Assembly (NCBI GenBank): GCA_024809215.1
Contig: JANUBW010000007.1
Span: 248,001 to 312,000, forward strand
DNA from: Niastella sp. OAS944
GTDB lineage: Bacteria; Bacteroidota; Bacteroidia; Chitinophagales; Chitinophagaceae
DNA length: 64,000 nucleotides
Direction: 5' to 3'
Shown: piece after piece, positions 26,838 to 35,093 of the stretch
Position numbering within the stretch: position 1 is the stretch's first letter
Layout: each line of letters opens with the position of its first letter
Program-made: the position numbers and the translations under genes
Notes under the pieces: generated by a model
Database searches by the model: none
Told to the model about the DNA's origin: nothing
The model's input: the letters and a program-made list of their open reading frames with translations, nothing else

Positions 26838-27576
26838 GGTCGGAATTAAAATTAAAGAATCTAATTTACGGTTCTCCGGCTAAATTTAAAATTCGATTAA
26901 CAGTTTTTTGTTTAGATACATAGAGTTTGACGATTTTATTTCCGGATACCTGTACTATATACGCCAAATTTATGCCACTGGCTGGGTCACCTGCTGGAAA
27001 GTGGATGGAAAGGCCATTGGCAAAAATGGTGCTGCTGAAACAACCGATAACAGGCCATTACAGCCCGAAGGCATAAGCAAAATGCTGTACAGGTAAGGAT
27101 TTTCACTAATCAAATTGCGGAAATTCCCATCCAGCTTGCATCTTATTTTCCAGCTGTTGTATCCAAATATTCGGAGCTTTATTCTTACCAACATGTAATG
27201 TGGATTTCTATTGAACAAGAGTGGCAAACTTTTGCTAATTGTGAATATATATGCTTGATACTGTGGATAAGTGTGCTAAATTTGTGGGTTAATTTGTGGA
27301 TTGTTGTTACTAAATTAAGAATAGCCAATTTGTTTTCCGGGCTGAGGAGGGGTCTATATTCGCCCTCCTGACCTAATGCGGTAACATTGCGTTAACAGTG
27401 CAGTAATATTCACATAACAGACCTTTTCCTAAATTAATACTAACCCTGAACGTCATTGGTTGGCAGTATTAAACCAGAAGTTGCACCGCGCATCATAGCA
27501 CTTCAGCACCTTAAGAGATCCTGTTTCTGAAAAAACTTTATCAAACCAATGGTTAAATTTTTGTAGACCGTTAACG
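26838..27576. other. Long non-coding gap upstream of dnaB
   Basis: No reading frame here looks like a real gene; a 62-codon frame at 26908-27096 starts with TTG, has no family features, and is opposed by an equally weak minus-strand frame. The stretch is AT-rich towards dnaB and contains the DnaA-box-like cluster at 27262-27303. Confidence 0.5.
27262..27303. promoter_or_regulatory. Cluster of three DnaA-box-like sites upstream of dnaB
   Basis: TGTGGATAA (27262-27270, exact complement of TTATCCACA) is followed by TGTGGGTTA (27283-27291) and TGTGGATTG (27295-27303), each two mismatches from consensus, all in one orientation within 42 bp. They lie 274-315 bp before the dnaB start in AT-rich DNA. 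Control of dnaB by DnaA is a reasonable inference; an origin is less likely without more boxes. Confidence 0.45.
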
Positions 27577-29181
27577 ATGGATTTAACAAATCTGAACAAC
27601 AAAGACCGAAAACAACAACGTCGCCGCGGAGGTTCAATAGACCTGAGCAGCATGGTGTACGGAAAAGTGCCCCCTCAGGCGAAAGACCTGGAGGAAGCGG
27701 TACTGGGCGCCATTATGCTCGAAAAAACTGCCTTCGACGTAGCCGTGGAAATTTTGAAAGCCGAGTGCTTTTATGTTGACGCGCATCAGCGTATTTACCG
27801 TGCCATGCAAAGCCTGCAGCAGAAAAGCCAGCCGATAGATATTTTGACGGTGGTAGAAGAACTGCGCAGCAAAGAGGAACTTGAAATGGTGGGTGGCCCT
27901 TATTACGTAACCCGTTTAACGAATTCAGTTGTTTCTTCAGCCAATATAGAAGCGCACGCAAAGATCATTTTACAGAAATTCATTCAACGCGAACTTATCC
28001 GTATCAGTGGTGAAATTATTGGTGACGCATATGAAGACAGCGCCGATGTGTTCGACCTGCTCGATGAAGCTGAGGCGAAACTCTTCGAGATCACCAATAA
28101 CCACATGAAGAAGAACTATGACAGCATCGATACCGTACTGGTGCAAACCGTACAACGTATTGAAGACATGCGTCACAAAACCGAAGATATTACCGGGGTG
28201 CCAAGTGGTTTCCCTTCACTCGATAAAGTGACTTACGGATGGCAGGGATCAGATCTGATCATTCTGGCTGCCCGTCCGGCGGTAGGTAAAACGGCGTTTG
28301 CCCTTAACCTGGCGCGCAATGCTGCATTGAGCAGTACCCGCCCAACGCCCATTGTATTCTTCAGCCTTGAGATGAGCTCGGCACAGCTGGTAACACGTAT
28401 CCTTAGTGCCGAGAGTGAAGTTTGGCTCGAAAAGATCTCGCGTGGTAAGATGGAAGATTATGAAATGAAGCAGTTGTATGCCAAAGGTATTCAACGGCTG
28501 GCGCAGGCGCCTATCTTTATTGACGATACGGCGGCGCTGAACGTATTTGAGCTTCGTGCCAAATGTCGCCGGTTGAAAACAAAACACAACATCGGCCTTA
28601 TTATCATCGACTACCTGCAGCTGATGAGTGGCGCCGGTAATGGTAAGAACACCAACCGTGAGCAGGAGATCAGTACCATTTCGCGTAACTTAAAAATGCT
28701 GGCGAAGGAGTTACACGTACCCATTATTGCCCTGTCGCAGTTAAGCCGTGCGGTTGAAACGCGTAAAGATGGTAACAAGATGCCGCAGCTGAGTGACCTT
28801 CGCGAATCGGGTGCCATTGAGCAGGATGCCGACATGGTAATGTTTATTTACCGTCCCGAATATTATGATATTACTTCCAATGAAATGGGAGAAAGCAATA
28901 AAGGGGAAACCCACGTACGTATAGCCAAGCACCGTAACGGTTCGTTGGAAACAATTAGGCTGAAAGCCCAACTTCATATTCAAAAGTTTGTTGAATTTGA
29001 AGGTGATGATTTCAGTGGTTTGGGTATGGGCGGCGGTGGCGGCAGCTGGAAACCAGTAGATGGTGGAGGCGGTGGCGGCGCAGCCGGAGCTGGTGGCGAT
29101 GACGGAGCCAAGCTGTACATACAGGCTGGTAGTAAGATGAACGATATGCCGTTCGGTGATGATGACGAAGCCCCGTTTTAA
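27577..29181 (+). CDS. dnaB: Replicative DNA helicase DnaB
   Basis: A 534-residue hexameric helicase. The N-terminal helical domain (about residues 30-140) begins with PPQAKDLEEAVLGAIML. The RecA-like motor has Walker A ARPAVGKTAF near residue 233, Walker B LIIIDYLQLM and QLSRAVETR. It unwinds DNA ahead of the replisome. After the core comes an extra tail: a glycine-rich stretch (about residues 480-512) and an acidic tip NDMPFGDDDEAPF. The tail is unusual for DnaB and resembles the linker and tip of SSB. The ATG at 27577 is supported by the conserved N-terminus. Its terminator is at 29227-29254. Confidence 0.97.
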   Translation: MDLTNLNNKDRKQQRRRGGSIDLSSMVYGKVPPQAKDLEEAVLGAIMLEKTAFDVAVEILKAECFYVDAHQRIYRAMQSLQQKSQPIDILTVVEELRSKEELEMVGGPYYVTRLTNSVVSSANIEAHAKIILQKFIQRELIRISGEIIGDAYEDSADVFDLLDEAEAKLFEITNNHMKKNYDSIDTVLVQTVQRIEDMRHKTEDITGVPSGFPSLDKVTYGWQGSDLIILAARPAVGKTAFALNLARNAALSSTRPTPIVFFSLEMSSAQLVTRILSAESEVWLEKISRGKMEDYEMKQLYAKGIQRLAQAPIFIDDTAALNVFELRAKCRRLKTKHNIGLIIIDYLQLMSGAGNGKNTNREQEISTISRNLKMLAKELHVPIIALSQLSRAVETRKDGNKMPQLSDLRESGAIEQDADMVMFIYRPEYYDITSNEMGESNKGETHVRIAKHRNGSLETIRLKAQLHIQKFVEFEGDDFSGLGMGGGGGSWKPVDGGGGGGAAGAGGDDGAKLYIQAGSKMNDMPFGDDDEAPF

Positions 29182-29226
29182 AACAATATTCTTCTAATTC
29201 CAGACGAGATTGTAAAATTAATCCTG

Positions 29227-29254
29227 AAAGTCCTGACGATACTGTCAGGACTTT
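29227..29254 (+). terminator. Terminator of dnaB
   Basis: Eleven-bp stem AAAGTCCTGAC/GTCAGGACTTT, loop GATACT, then TTTG. It differs from the terminator at 47576-47599 by a compensatory base-pair change and one loop base. Confidence 0.85.
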
Positions 29255-29285
29255 TTTGTTTTATTTTGTACGAAAGAATAAAGAA

Positions 29286-30005
29286 ATGAACCTGCCGCTT
29301 TTTTATATTTCGGATGTTGCTGCCGGTATGCCGGAGATTGAATTGGATGAAGATACCTCCAAACATGTGATCAATGTGCTACGCATGAAAAAGGGCGAGC
29401 AGTTGCATTTGACCAATGGCAAGGGAACATTACTACTCACATCGATCATAGACGATCATAAAAAACGATGCCGGGTAACGGTACAAAAAGAGCAGTTTAT
29501 TGAAAGAACGGGCCGGAAAACCAGCATTGCCATTTCGTTGCTAAAGAACAACAGCCGGCTGGAATGGTTCCTTGAAAAGGCCACTGAATTAGGCATTACT
29601 GAAATTATACCACTGATATGCGACCGCACTGAAAAGCAAAACTTCCGGTTCGACCGTATGCATAACATATTAGTGAGTGCTATGTTGCAATCGCAACAGG
29701 CGTGGCTGCCCGTATTGCATCAGCCGGTTGGTTTTGGCCAGTTATTGAAGCAGGAGGATGTAATTGATAATACACAAAAGTTCATAGCCCATTGCGCGCC
29801 CGGTAATAAACAAAACCTGGCGGCGTTGGTAAATACCTCGCTTCCCTCACAAATAGTATTAATTGGCCCCGAAGGCGATTTTACCAATGAAGAAATAAGC
29901 TTTGCAACCGAGCATTATTTTATACCTGTATCCTTAGGAGAAACCCGTTTGCGAACAGAAACGGCGGGTATGGTCTCAGCGGTGCTTTTAACCAATACGC
30001 AATAG
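29286..30005 (+). CDS. rsmE: 16S rRNA (uracil1498-N3)-methyltransferase
   Basis: A 239-residue SPOUT-fold methylase. An N-terminal PUA-like part (residues 1-70, with HVINVLRMKKGEQLHLTNGKG) precedes the knotted domain. The latter has EWFLEKATELGITEIIPL, QSQQAWLPVL, IGPEGDFTNEEI and the final SLGETRLRTETAG. It methylates U1498 of 16S rRNA. ATG 29286 (MNLPLFY) is used; a frame 10 codons longer runs into the dnaB terminator. The stop codon lies inside a heptamer array. Confidence 0.95.
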   Translation: MNLPLFYISDVAAGMPEIELDEDTSKHVINVLRMKKGEQLHLTNGKGTLLLTSIIDDHKKRCRVTVQKEQFIERTGRKTSIAISLLKNNSRLEWFLEKATELGITEIIPLICDRTEKQNFRFDRMHNILVSAMLQSQQAWLPVLHQPVGFGQLLKQEDVIDNTQKFIAHCAPGNKQNLAALVNTSLPSQIVLIGPEGDFTNEEISFATEHYFIPVSLGETRLRTETAGMVSAVLLTNTQ

Positions 30006-30026
30006 GCAATTGACAATAGGCAAGAG
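29999..30026. repeat. Heptamer array, 4 units, spanning the rsmE stop
   Basis: GCAATAG, GCAATTG, ACAATAG, GCAAGAG in exact 7-bp phase. The TAG stop codon of rsmE is the end of the first unit. Confidence 0.75.
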
Positions 30027-30049
30027 TTCTAAAAACTTATTCAAAAAGC

Positions 30050-30081
30050 AAAAACCCTCTCGATGTTTCGGGAGGGTTTTT
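30050..30081. terminator. Bidirectional terminator between rsmE and terC-type gene
   Basis: Fourteen-position stem AAAAACCCTC-T-CGA with its complement, one T-G wobble, loop around CGATGTTTCGGG, with A and T runs on both flanks. Confidence 0.8.
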
Positions 30082-30096
30082 GTTTGTGCCAATTGG

Positions 30097-30891
30097 TTAT
30101 ATAGAATTATGTTCTTCCTTCTTAACAATCGGTTCGTGTAGCTCAACCTTTTTGCCCCTTGCTTTTTTGCGCATATACATGTTCAACATTTCTACACCAA
30201 AAGAGAAGGCCATAGCAAAATATATATAGCCTTTTTGAATATGGCTATGGTGTAAAGGCTCAACACCTTCAAAGAACAGGCTGAAACCAACCATTAATAA
30301 GAAGGCGAGGGCCAGCATTTTAAGGGTAGGGTGCTTGTGTATGAAATCGGCAATTTTATCACTGAAAAAGAACATAATGATCATAGCTATAATAACCGCA
30401 ATGATCATAACTTTTACCTGCTGCGCCAATCCAACAGCTGTGATAATGCTGTCGAACGAGAAAACCATATCAATGATAATGATCTGAGCTATTACTGCAC
30501 CAAATGCGGCTTTGCGGGGATTGCTTTCATACTTTTCATCTTCCCCTTCGAGCTTATGGTGTATTTCTTTAACTGTTTTATACAAAAGGAACAAACCACC
30601 GGCCAGCATAATAAGGTTACGCAGGGTAAAGGCATAGTGATCGTTCCTGAAACTAAAACCAAACAGCTCGCTATTACCATTCTTTACTAACCAGCCAATG
30701 GCCATCAACAAACAGATACGAACAGCTATACCCGCAAACATCCAGATGCGGCGGGCCTTCAGTTGTTGCGTTTTGTCTAACCGGCCCATAAGTATGGACA
30801 CGAAAATGACGTTATCAATACCCAGTACAATTTCCAGTACGGTAAGGGTTAGTAAGCTGATGAGTGCATCAATAGTAAATAATTCTGTCAT
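30097..30891 (-). CDS. TerC-family integral membrane protein
   Basis: A 264-residue protein with seven to nine helices. The TerC signatures are present: LEIVLGIDNVIFVSILMGRL near the start and DMVFSFDSIITAVGL in the middle, both with acidic residues within membrane segments. Family members are linked to tellurite resistance and, more recently, to manganese export and loading of exported metalloproteins. The ATG at 30891 is chosen because the promoter -7 box at 30918-30925 lies between it and a longer in-frame start at 30963. Confidence 0.9.
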   Translation of the reverse strand: MTELFTIDALISLLTLTVLEIVLGIDNVIFVSILMGRLDKTQQLKARRIWMFAGIAVRICLLMAIGWLVKNGNSELFGFSFRNDHYAFTLRNLIMLAGGLFLLYKTVKEIHHKLEGEDEKYESNPRKAAFGAVIAQIIIIDMVFSFDSIITAVGLAQQVKVMIIAVIIAMIIMFFFSDKIADFIHKHPTLKMLALAFLLMVGFSLFFEGVEPLHHSHIQKGYIYFAMAFSFGVEMLNMYMRKKARGKKVELHEPIVKKEEHNSI

Positions 30892-30917
30892 GGTTGGTCG
30901 GTAATAAAAATGAAGGG

Positions 30918-30947
30918 CAAAAATAAGGTGGCCGGGCCAATTGGCAA
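30918..30947 (-). promoter_or_regulatory. Promoter of the TerC-family gene
   Basis: TATTTTTG on the minus strand (30918-30925) matches TAnnTTTG. TTG (complement of 30945-30947) lies 19 bp further upstream. The leader would be about 20 nt. Confidence 0.6.
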
Positions 30948-31178
30948 TTTCCGCCCGAACCAACTGTTCGACCGGTACAATAAGAAAAAGTCAATTAACT
31001 TATTGGTAATATGCAACAGGCGGGCCAACGGCTACCGGTATGTTAACACCTGGGTGAGCCACGTAAACACCAATTATTGCTCCAAGTGCATCATTAGTAG
31101 GGCATGATGCAGGAATGTTTCAGGTAAAAAGAATATAATTTGGGTAAGTGTCAGGTTATGGGTTTAAATAATGTTTTG

Positions 31179-31206
31179 GTTACCGGTTACCAGGTGCCGG
31201 TTACCG
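31179..31206. repeat. Heptamer array, 4 units (GTTACCG type)
   Basis: GTTACCG, GTTACCA, GGTGCCG, GTTACCG in 7-bp phase, with an inverse-oriented echo (CCGGTAA, CAGGCAA) near 31254-31267. It lies in the gap 30892-31286, which holds no gene apart from the TerC promoter. Confidence 0.75.
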
Positions 31207-31286
31207 GGAAAACCCGAATAATTGTTTAACGTTGTGAATTTTAGGCCCCGAAACCGGTAACAGGCAACAGTTCTATTTTGCAAATG

Positions 31287-32387
31287 CTACAACCCATTAC
31301 AAATATTCTTCACAATACCCGGGCCTTCGTAAACAAAGCCTGTCCAAACCTGAACCAGGGCAGCGCCGGCAGCCAGTTTCTCTTTGGCATCTGCGCTGGT
31401 AAAAATACCACCAGAGGCAATAACGGGTAACTGGCCCTTTGTTTTTTGAGAAATGTATTTTACAATATCGGTAGAACGCTGGCGAACGGGAGCGCCGCTT
31501 AATCCACCGGCGCCAATAGCTTCCAGCTCCTGGCCGGTAGTGTTCAATTGTTCGCGGCTGACGGTGGTGTTGGAGGCAACCAGTCCGTCTAATTTTATTT
31601 CCATAGCCAGGTCAATTACATCGTCAATTTGCTGTGGAGTGAGGTCTGGCGCTATCTTTAATAATATGGGTTTGGGCTTTTTGTCGGTATCGGCGCCACT
31701 CAGCTGCTGGTTAATAGTTTGCAGGTGCGACAGGATCTTACGTAACGAATCTTTTTCCTGCAGTTCGCGCAAACCGGGGGTATTGGGCGAGCTAACATTT
31801 ACCACAAAGTAATCAACACAATCGAACAGGGCGCGGAAGCAGATCTCATAATCCTTCCAGGCCTCTTCGTTAGGAGTGACTTTGTTTTTACCAATATTAC
31901 CTCCGATGATCAGTGGTGAATGATGAGTGGTGACTGGTGAGTTGCTTGTAGCCTGAAGCTTGTAGCTTGCGGCTTGCTTCTCCCGCCATTCTTTAAGGCG
32001 TTGCGCCACTACCTGCACCCCGTCATTGTTAAAACCCATGCGGTTGATGAGGGCTTTGTCTTTAGGCAGGCGGAACAAGCGGGGTTTGTCGTTACCAGCC
32101 TGCGGTTTTGGGGTAACCGTACCAATTTCAACAAAACCAAAACCCAGCGCTTCCAGCTCGGTAAGGTACAGGGCGTTCTTATCGAATCCGGCGGCCAGGC
32201 CAACGGGGTTTTTAAACCTAAGGCCAAATAATTCTTTTGCCAGGCCACCCTTGTTAGGGGTGAATTGGCCGGAAATGGATTTACGAACGACCCCAAGAGA
32301 ACAGCCCATTTTCATCATATTCATGGAGAAATAATGGACTGATTCGGTCGGAAAACAAAATAACAGGCGGCGAAGTAAGTTGTACAT
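31287..32387 (-). CDS. pyrD: Quinone-dependent dihydroorotate dehydrogenase with an in-frame repeat insertion
   Basis: A 366-residue class 2 enzyme. The N-terminal membrane-associating helices (residues 1-30) and the FMN barrel signatures are present: NPVGLAAGFDKNA (60-72), IGTVTPKPQ (88-96), IGGNIGKNK (161-169), NVSSPNTPGLR with the catalytic serine of this class, and late ASGGIF and GAALVQVWTG. It oxidises dihydroorotate to orotate in pyrimidine synthesis and passes electrons to the quinone pool. Between EWREK and IIGGNIGK an extra segment (residues 137-160, QAASYKLQATSNSPVTTHHS then PL) is encoded by ten heptanucleotide units. It should be a surface loop between core strands. Confidence 0.95.
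   Translation of the reverse strand: MYNLLRRLLFCFPTESVHYFSMNMMKMGCSLGVVRKSISGQFTPNKGGLAKELFGLRFKNPVGLAAGFDKNALYLTELEALGFGFVEIGTVTPKPQAGNDKPRLFRLPKDKALINRMGFNNDGVQVVAQRLKEWREKQAASYKLQATSNSPVTTHHSPLIIGGNIGKNKVTPNEEAWKDYEICFRALFDCVDYFVVNVSSPNTPGLRELQEKDSLRKILSHLQTINQQLSGADTDKKPKPILLKIAPDLTPQQIDDVIDLAMEIKLDGLVASNTTVSREQLNTTGQELEAIGAGGLSGAPVRQRSTDIVKYISQKTKGQLPVIASGGIFTSADAKEKLAAGAALVQVWTGFVYEGPGIVKNICNGL
31909..31978. repeat. Heptamer array inside pyrD, 10 units
   Basis: On the plus strand: ATCAGTG, GTGAATG, ATGAGTG, GTGACTG, GTGAGTT, GCTTGTA, GCCTGAA, GCTTGTA, GCTTGCG, GCTTGCT. The step is exactly 7 bp. Two word types (RTGANTG, then GCYTGNA) adjoin. The pyrD frame passes through without a stop. 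Confidence 0.9.
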
Positions 32388-32404
32388 AATTCGGTGCGAA
32401 GATA

Positions 32405-32432
32405 GTTCATTGTTCCCAGTTCATAGTTCCCG
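32405..32432. repeat. Heptamer array, 4 units (GTTCNNA type)
   Basis: GTTCATT, GTTCCCA, GTTCATA, GTTCCCG fill the space between the pyrD start region and the stop codon (32433) of the next minus-strand gene. Confidence 0.85.
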
Positions 32433-33575
32433 TTACAACCTGTTTAACCAGGCCTGCTCCTTTTGTGTTAACTCAGCAAGTATGGGTTTATAGGTTTCCT
32501 GTTTTTTATACCAGCGTTGCTTTTCAAAATAGGATTGTAATTCGGGCGATTTGAAAATATAACCCCTTCTTGCAAAGGGCAGGTTTTTTAGTATCCTTTT
32601 TGAAAGCTCATCGGCCGGCTTATTTATGCCATCCTGATCCTCGATAGAAAATGGCAACCGATCGCGTTTGCAATTGAAATAATCATCATTCATATTTTCA
32701 TCCTGTGATCTGTAATAAAACCAGTTTTTATATGATTCTATATATAACTCGCCTATAGGTTTGAAGTTCTGTTTCTGAAACGTCAACATTCCTTTGCGTA
32801 CGAAAAATTCAGCTGTATCAGTTATATCGTTATCGGTGTTGCTCTTTTTTAACTGAATAGCTTTTGCTGTTTCTGGCAGTTGCCATTCAGAAACGTTGGA
32901 GAAGAAGGTATTCCTGATCCAAACGTCCTGTAATTCACCCATGTTTATTTGCAGGGTAAAATCATCAATTTGCCGGTTTGCCCATCGCCCCGCAGCTGTA
33001 AGTATATATTGCAGGGCATAATTCTCAGCTATGGAGTTGGAAAGATCAACGGTATACGTATGTTTTATGATATTTAATCCGGGTTTAAATAACGCCTTAA
33101 AATGATACACGTAAAAAAAATCAACCAGGTCATACTCGTCGACTTCCTTTAGCGCCTGCGCAATTGTTTTTGATTTATATTTTCCGTTACGGTAATACAG
33201 GCTGTCGCTAACAATGGCCACCTTAAATGGAATTGCTGCATCATTCATATTAACAGTGAACTTGGTAATGTATGGATGTTGACCGTTCACTGGCCGCATG
33301 TTAACATCACCAGAAGGCGAAACCGCTTCAAAGCCTACTTCAAGTTCTTTATTTGATGTTGGATTGAAGAATTCATAATAAACAGTTATTGCCGCCTTTA
33401 GGGAACCTGTTCTGTTAATGGTCAGGATCTCTTTTTTAACAGAGATGTCTGTTTCATACATAGGAATTAATTGGTTGCCCGATGTTCGAAAAGCGCCGTC
33501 GTTCGAATAGCAGATCGAAAAAGACAGCAGCAGTTGCAGTAACAGAAAAGTGCCGGGAATATTCCGTGTAAGCAT
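32433..33575 (-). CDS. Exported DUF4424-like protein with C-terminal YARHG domain
   Basis: A 380-residue protein with a signal peptide (FLLLQLLLSFSICYS, cleavage before NDGAF). NDGAFRTSGNQLIPMYETDI and the KKEILTI strand resemble the start of DUF4424 proteins. A beta-rich middle follows. The last 59 residues (322-380) carry the YARHG pattern: NLPFARRGYIFKSPELQSYF and QRWYK, then a helical end. YARHG domains occur in exported or surface proteins of unknown role. The gene is alone, divergent from thiolase, and ends at a heptamer array. Family naming is from memory of the patterns; the biochemical role is unknown. Confidence 0.8.
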   Translation of the reverse strand: MLTRNIPGTFLLLQLLLSFSICYSNDGAFRTSGNQLIPMYETDISVKKEILTINRTGSLKAAITVYYEFFNPTSNKELEVGFEAVSPSGDVNMRPVNGQHPYITKFTVNMNDAAIPFKVAIVSDSLYYRNGKYKSKTIAQALKEVDEYDLVDFFYVYHFKALFKPGLNIIKHTYTVDLSNSIAENYALQYILTAAGRWANRQIDDFTLQINMGELQDVWIRNTFFSNVSEWQLPETAKAIQLKKSNTDNDITDTAEFFVRKGMLTFQKQNFKPIGELYIESYKNWFYYRSQDENMNDDYFNCKRDRLPFSIEDQDGINKPADELSKRILKNLPFARRGYIFKSPELQSYFEKQRWYKKQETYKPILAELTQKEQAWLNRL

Positions 33576-33739
33576 TGTAATGAATTGAACAGAATGGAAT
33601 TAAGTAAATGGTTATTTCAGGCAAAATTTGTCAAATTACCGCGCAATTGCAAGTTTTGGTATTCACCTTCCCAATCCTTAATTTTGGTATAGAAAGTTGC
33701 ATAAACAACCATGTGGGATTAAAACACTAAACTTTATAT

Positions 33740-34915
33740 ATGGAAGCGTATATAGTAGCTGGTTACCGCACAGCGGTAGGAAAAGCCAAAAGAGGCGGCT
33801 TCAGGTTCTACCGGCCCGATGATCTGGCCGTTGATGTGATAAAAGGATTAATGGCTTCTGTTCCGCAGCTTGACCCGAAACGGGTCGACGATGTGCTTGT
33901 AGGGAACGCCGTTCCCGAAGCTGAGCAAGGGCTGCAGGTGGGCAGGATCATTGCCGCCCGCGCCATTGGGTTCGATGTGCCCGGCGCCACTGTAAACCGG
34001 TATTGTGCATCGGGGCTTGAGACCATTGCCATTGCTACTGCCAAAATTCGCAGCGGTATGGCCGAATGTATTATTGCCGGTGGTACCGAAAGCATGAGCC
34101 TGGTGCCAACTGCCGGTTGGAAAACAGTACCTGCTTACTCCATTGCCAAGGATGAACCTGATTATTATTTAAGCATGGGCTTAACTGCCGAAGCAGTGGC
34201 TAAAGAATATAATGTAAGCCGCGAAGATCAGGACATCTTCTCCTATCAAAGCCATCAAAAGGCCATCAACGCAATAACGAATGGCTATTTTAAAAATGGT
34301 ATTCTGCCTATTACGGTAGAAGAGGTTTACCTCGATGAAAAGAATAAAAAGAAAACCCGCAGCTATGTGGTAGATACTGATGAAGGTCCGCGCAAGGATA
34401 CCAGTATAGATGTATTGAATAAACTGAAACCCGTATTTGCCGCCAATGGCAGTGTTACGGCGGGTAACTCGTCACAAACAAGCGATGGTGCTGCCTTTGT
34501 TATTGTAATGAGTGAGAGAATGGTAAACGAACTGGGTTTAAAGCCAATTGCCCGTTTGGTTGCATGTGCTTCTGCAGGTGTGCATCCACGTATTATGGGT
34601 ATTGGCCCCGTTGAAGCAGTGCCTAAAGTATTAAAGCAGGCATCTATGAGCTTAGGCCAAATAGACCTGGTTGAATTGAATGAAGCATTTGCTTCACAGG
34701 CATTAGCGGTTATACGTACCTTAGGAATGAATCCTGATATTGTTAATATAAACGGCGGTGCTATTGCATTAGGACATCCATTGGGTTGTACTGGTTGTAA
34801 GCTAACTATTCAAATTACTCATGATATGAAGCGCCTTAACAAGAAGTATGGTATTGTTACGGCTTGTGTTGGCGGAGGGCAGGGAATAGCAGGAATTATA
34901 GAAAATATTAATTAG
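33740..34915 (+). CDS. Acetyl-CoA C-acyltransferase (thiolase)
   Basis: A 391-residue thiolase with Cys89 in NRYCASGLE, NEAFASQALAV, the His motif GGAIALGHPLGCTG, and the second cysteine in TACVGGGQG. Full length. It cleaves 3-ketoacyl-CoA with CoA in fatty acid beta-oxidation, or runs in reverse. No acyl-CoA dehydrogenase or hydratase gene is adjacent, so chain-length preference cannot be inferred from context; FadA and acetoacetyl-CoA thiolase are both possible. Monocistronic with a terminator at 34936-34964. Confidence 0.93.
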   Translation: MEAYIVAGYRTAVGKAKRGGFRFYRPDDLAVDVIKGLMASVPQLDPKRVDDVLVGNAVPEAEQGLQVGRIIAARAIGFDVPGATVNRYCASGLETIAIATAKIRSGMAECIIAGGTESMSLVPTAGWKTVPAYSIAKDEPDYYLSMGLTAEAVAKEYNVSREDQDIFSYQSHQKAINAITNGYFKNGILPITVEEVYLDEKNKKKTRSYVVDTDEGPRKDTSIDVLNKLKPVFAANGSVTAGNSSQTSDGAAFVIVMSERMVNELGLKPIARLVACASAGVHPRIMGIGPVEAVPKVLKQASMSLGQIDLVELNEAFASQALAVIRTLGMNPDIVNINGGAIALGHPLGCTGCKLTIQITHDMKRLNKKYGIVTACVGGGQGIAGIIENIN

Positions 34916-34935
34916 TAGAAATCACTATTATATAG

Positions 34936-34964
34936 AAAGCTGCTTCTCATTAAGAGGCAGCTTT
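34936..34964 (+). terminator. Terminator of the thiolase gene
   Basis: Stem AAAGCTGC-T-TCT with AGA-G-GCAGCTTT (one T-G wobble) followed by TTTT. Confidence 0.85.
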
Positions 34965-35093
34965 TTTTATGTTCGTATAGTTACGCAACGTATATGAAAA
35001 TGTACGTCAATTATCCCCATTTCATCAAGTGGCAACATTTTTGTTCAAACTCCGCCAAATGGATTGTCATCTTGTAGTCAAAAGGCCGACTTC

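Noticed and set aside
26908-27096. 62-codon frame upstream of dnaB
   Set aside because: It starts with TTG, shows no family features, and competes with an equally weak frame on the opposite strand.
30892-30963. N-terminal extension of the TerC-family protein by 24 residues
   Set aside because: The best promoter lies within this stretch, so a transcript would start downstream of that codon.
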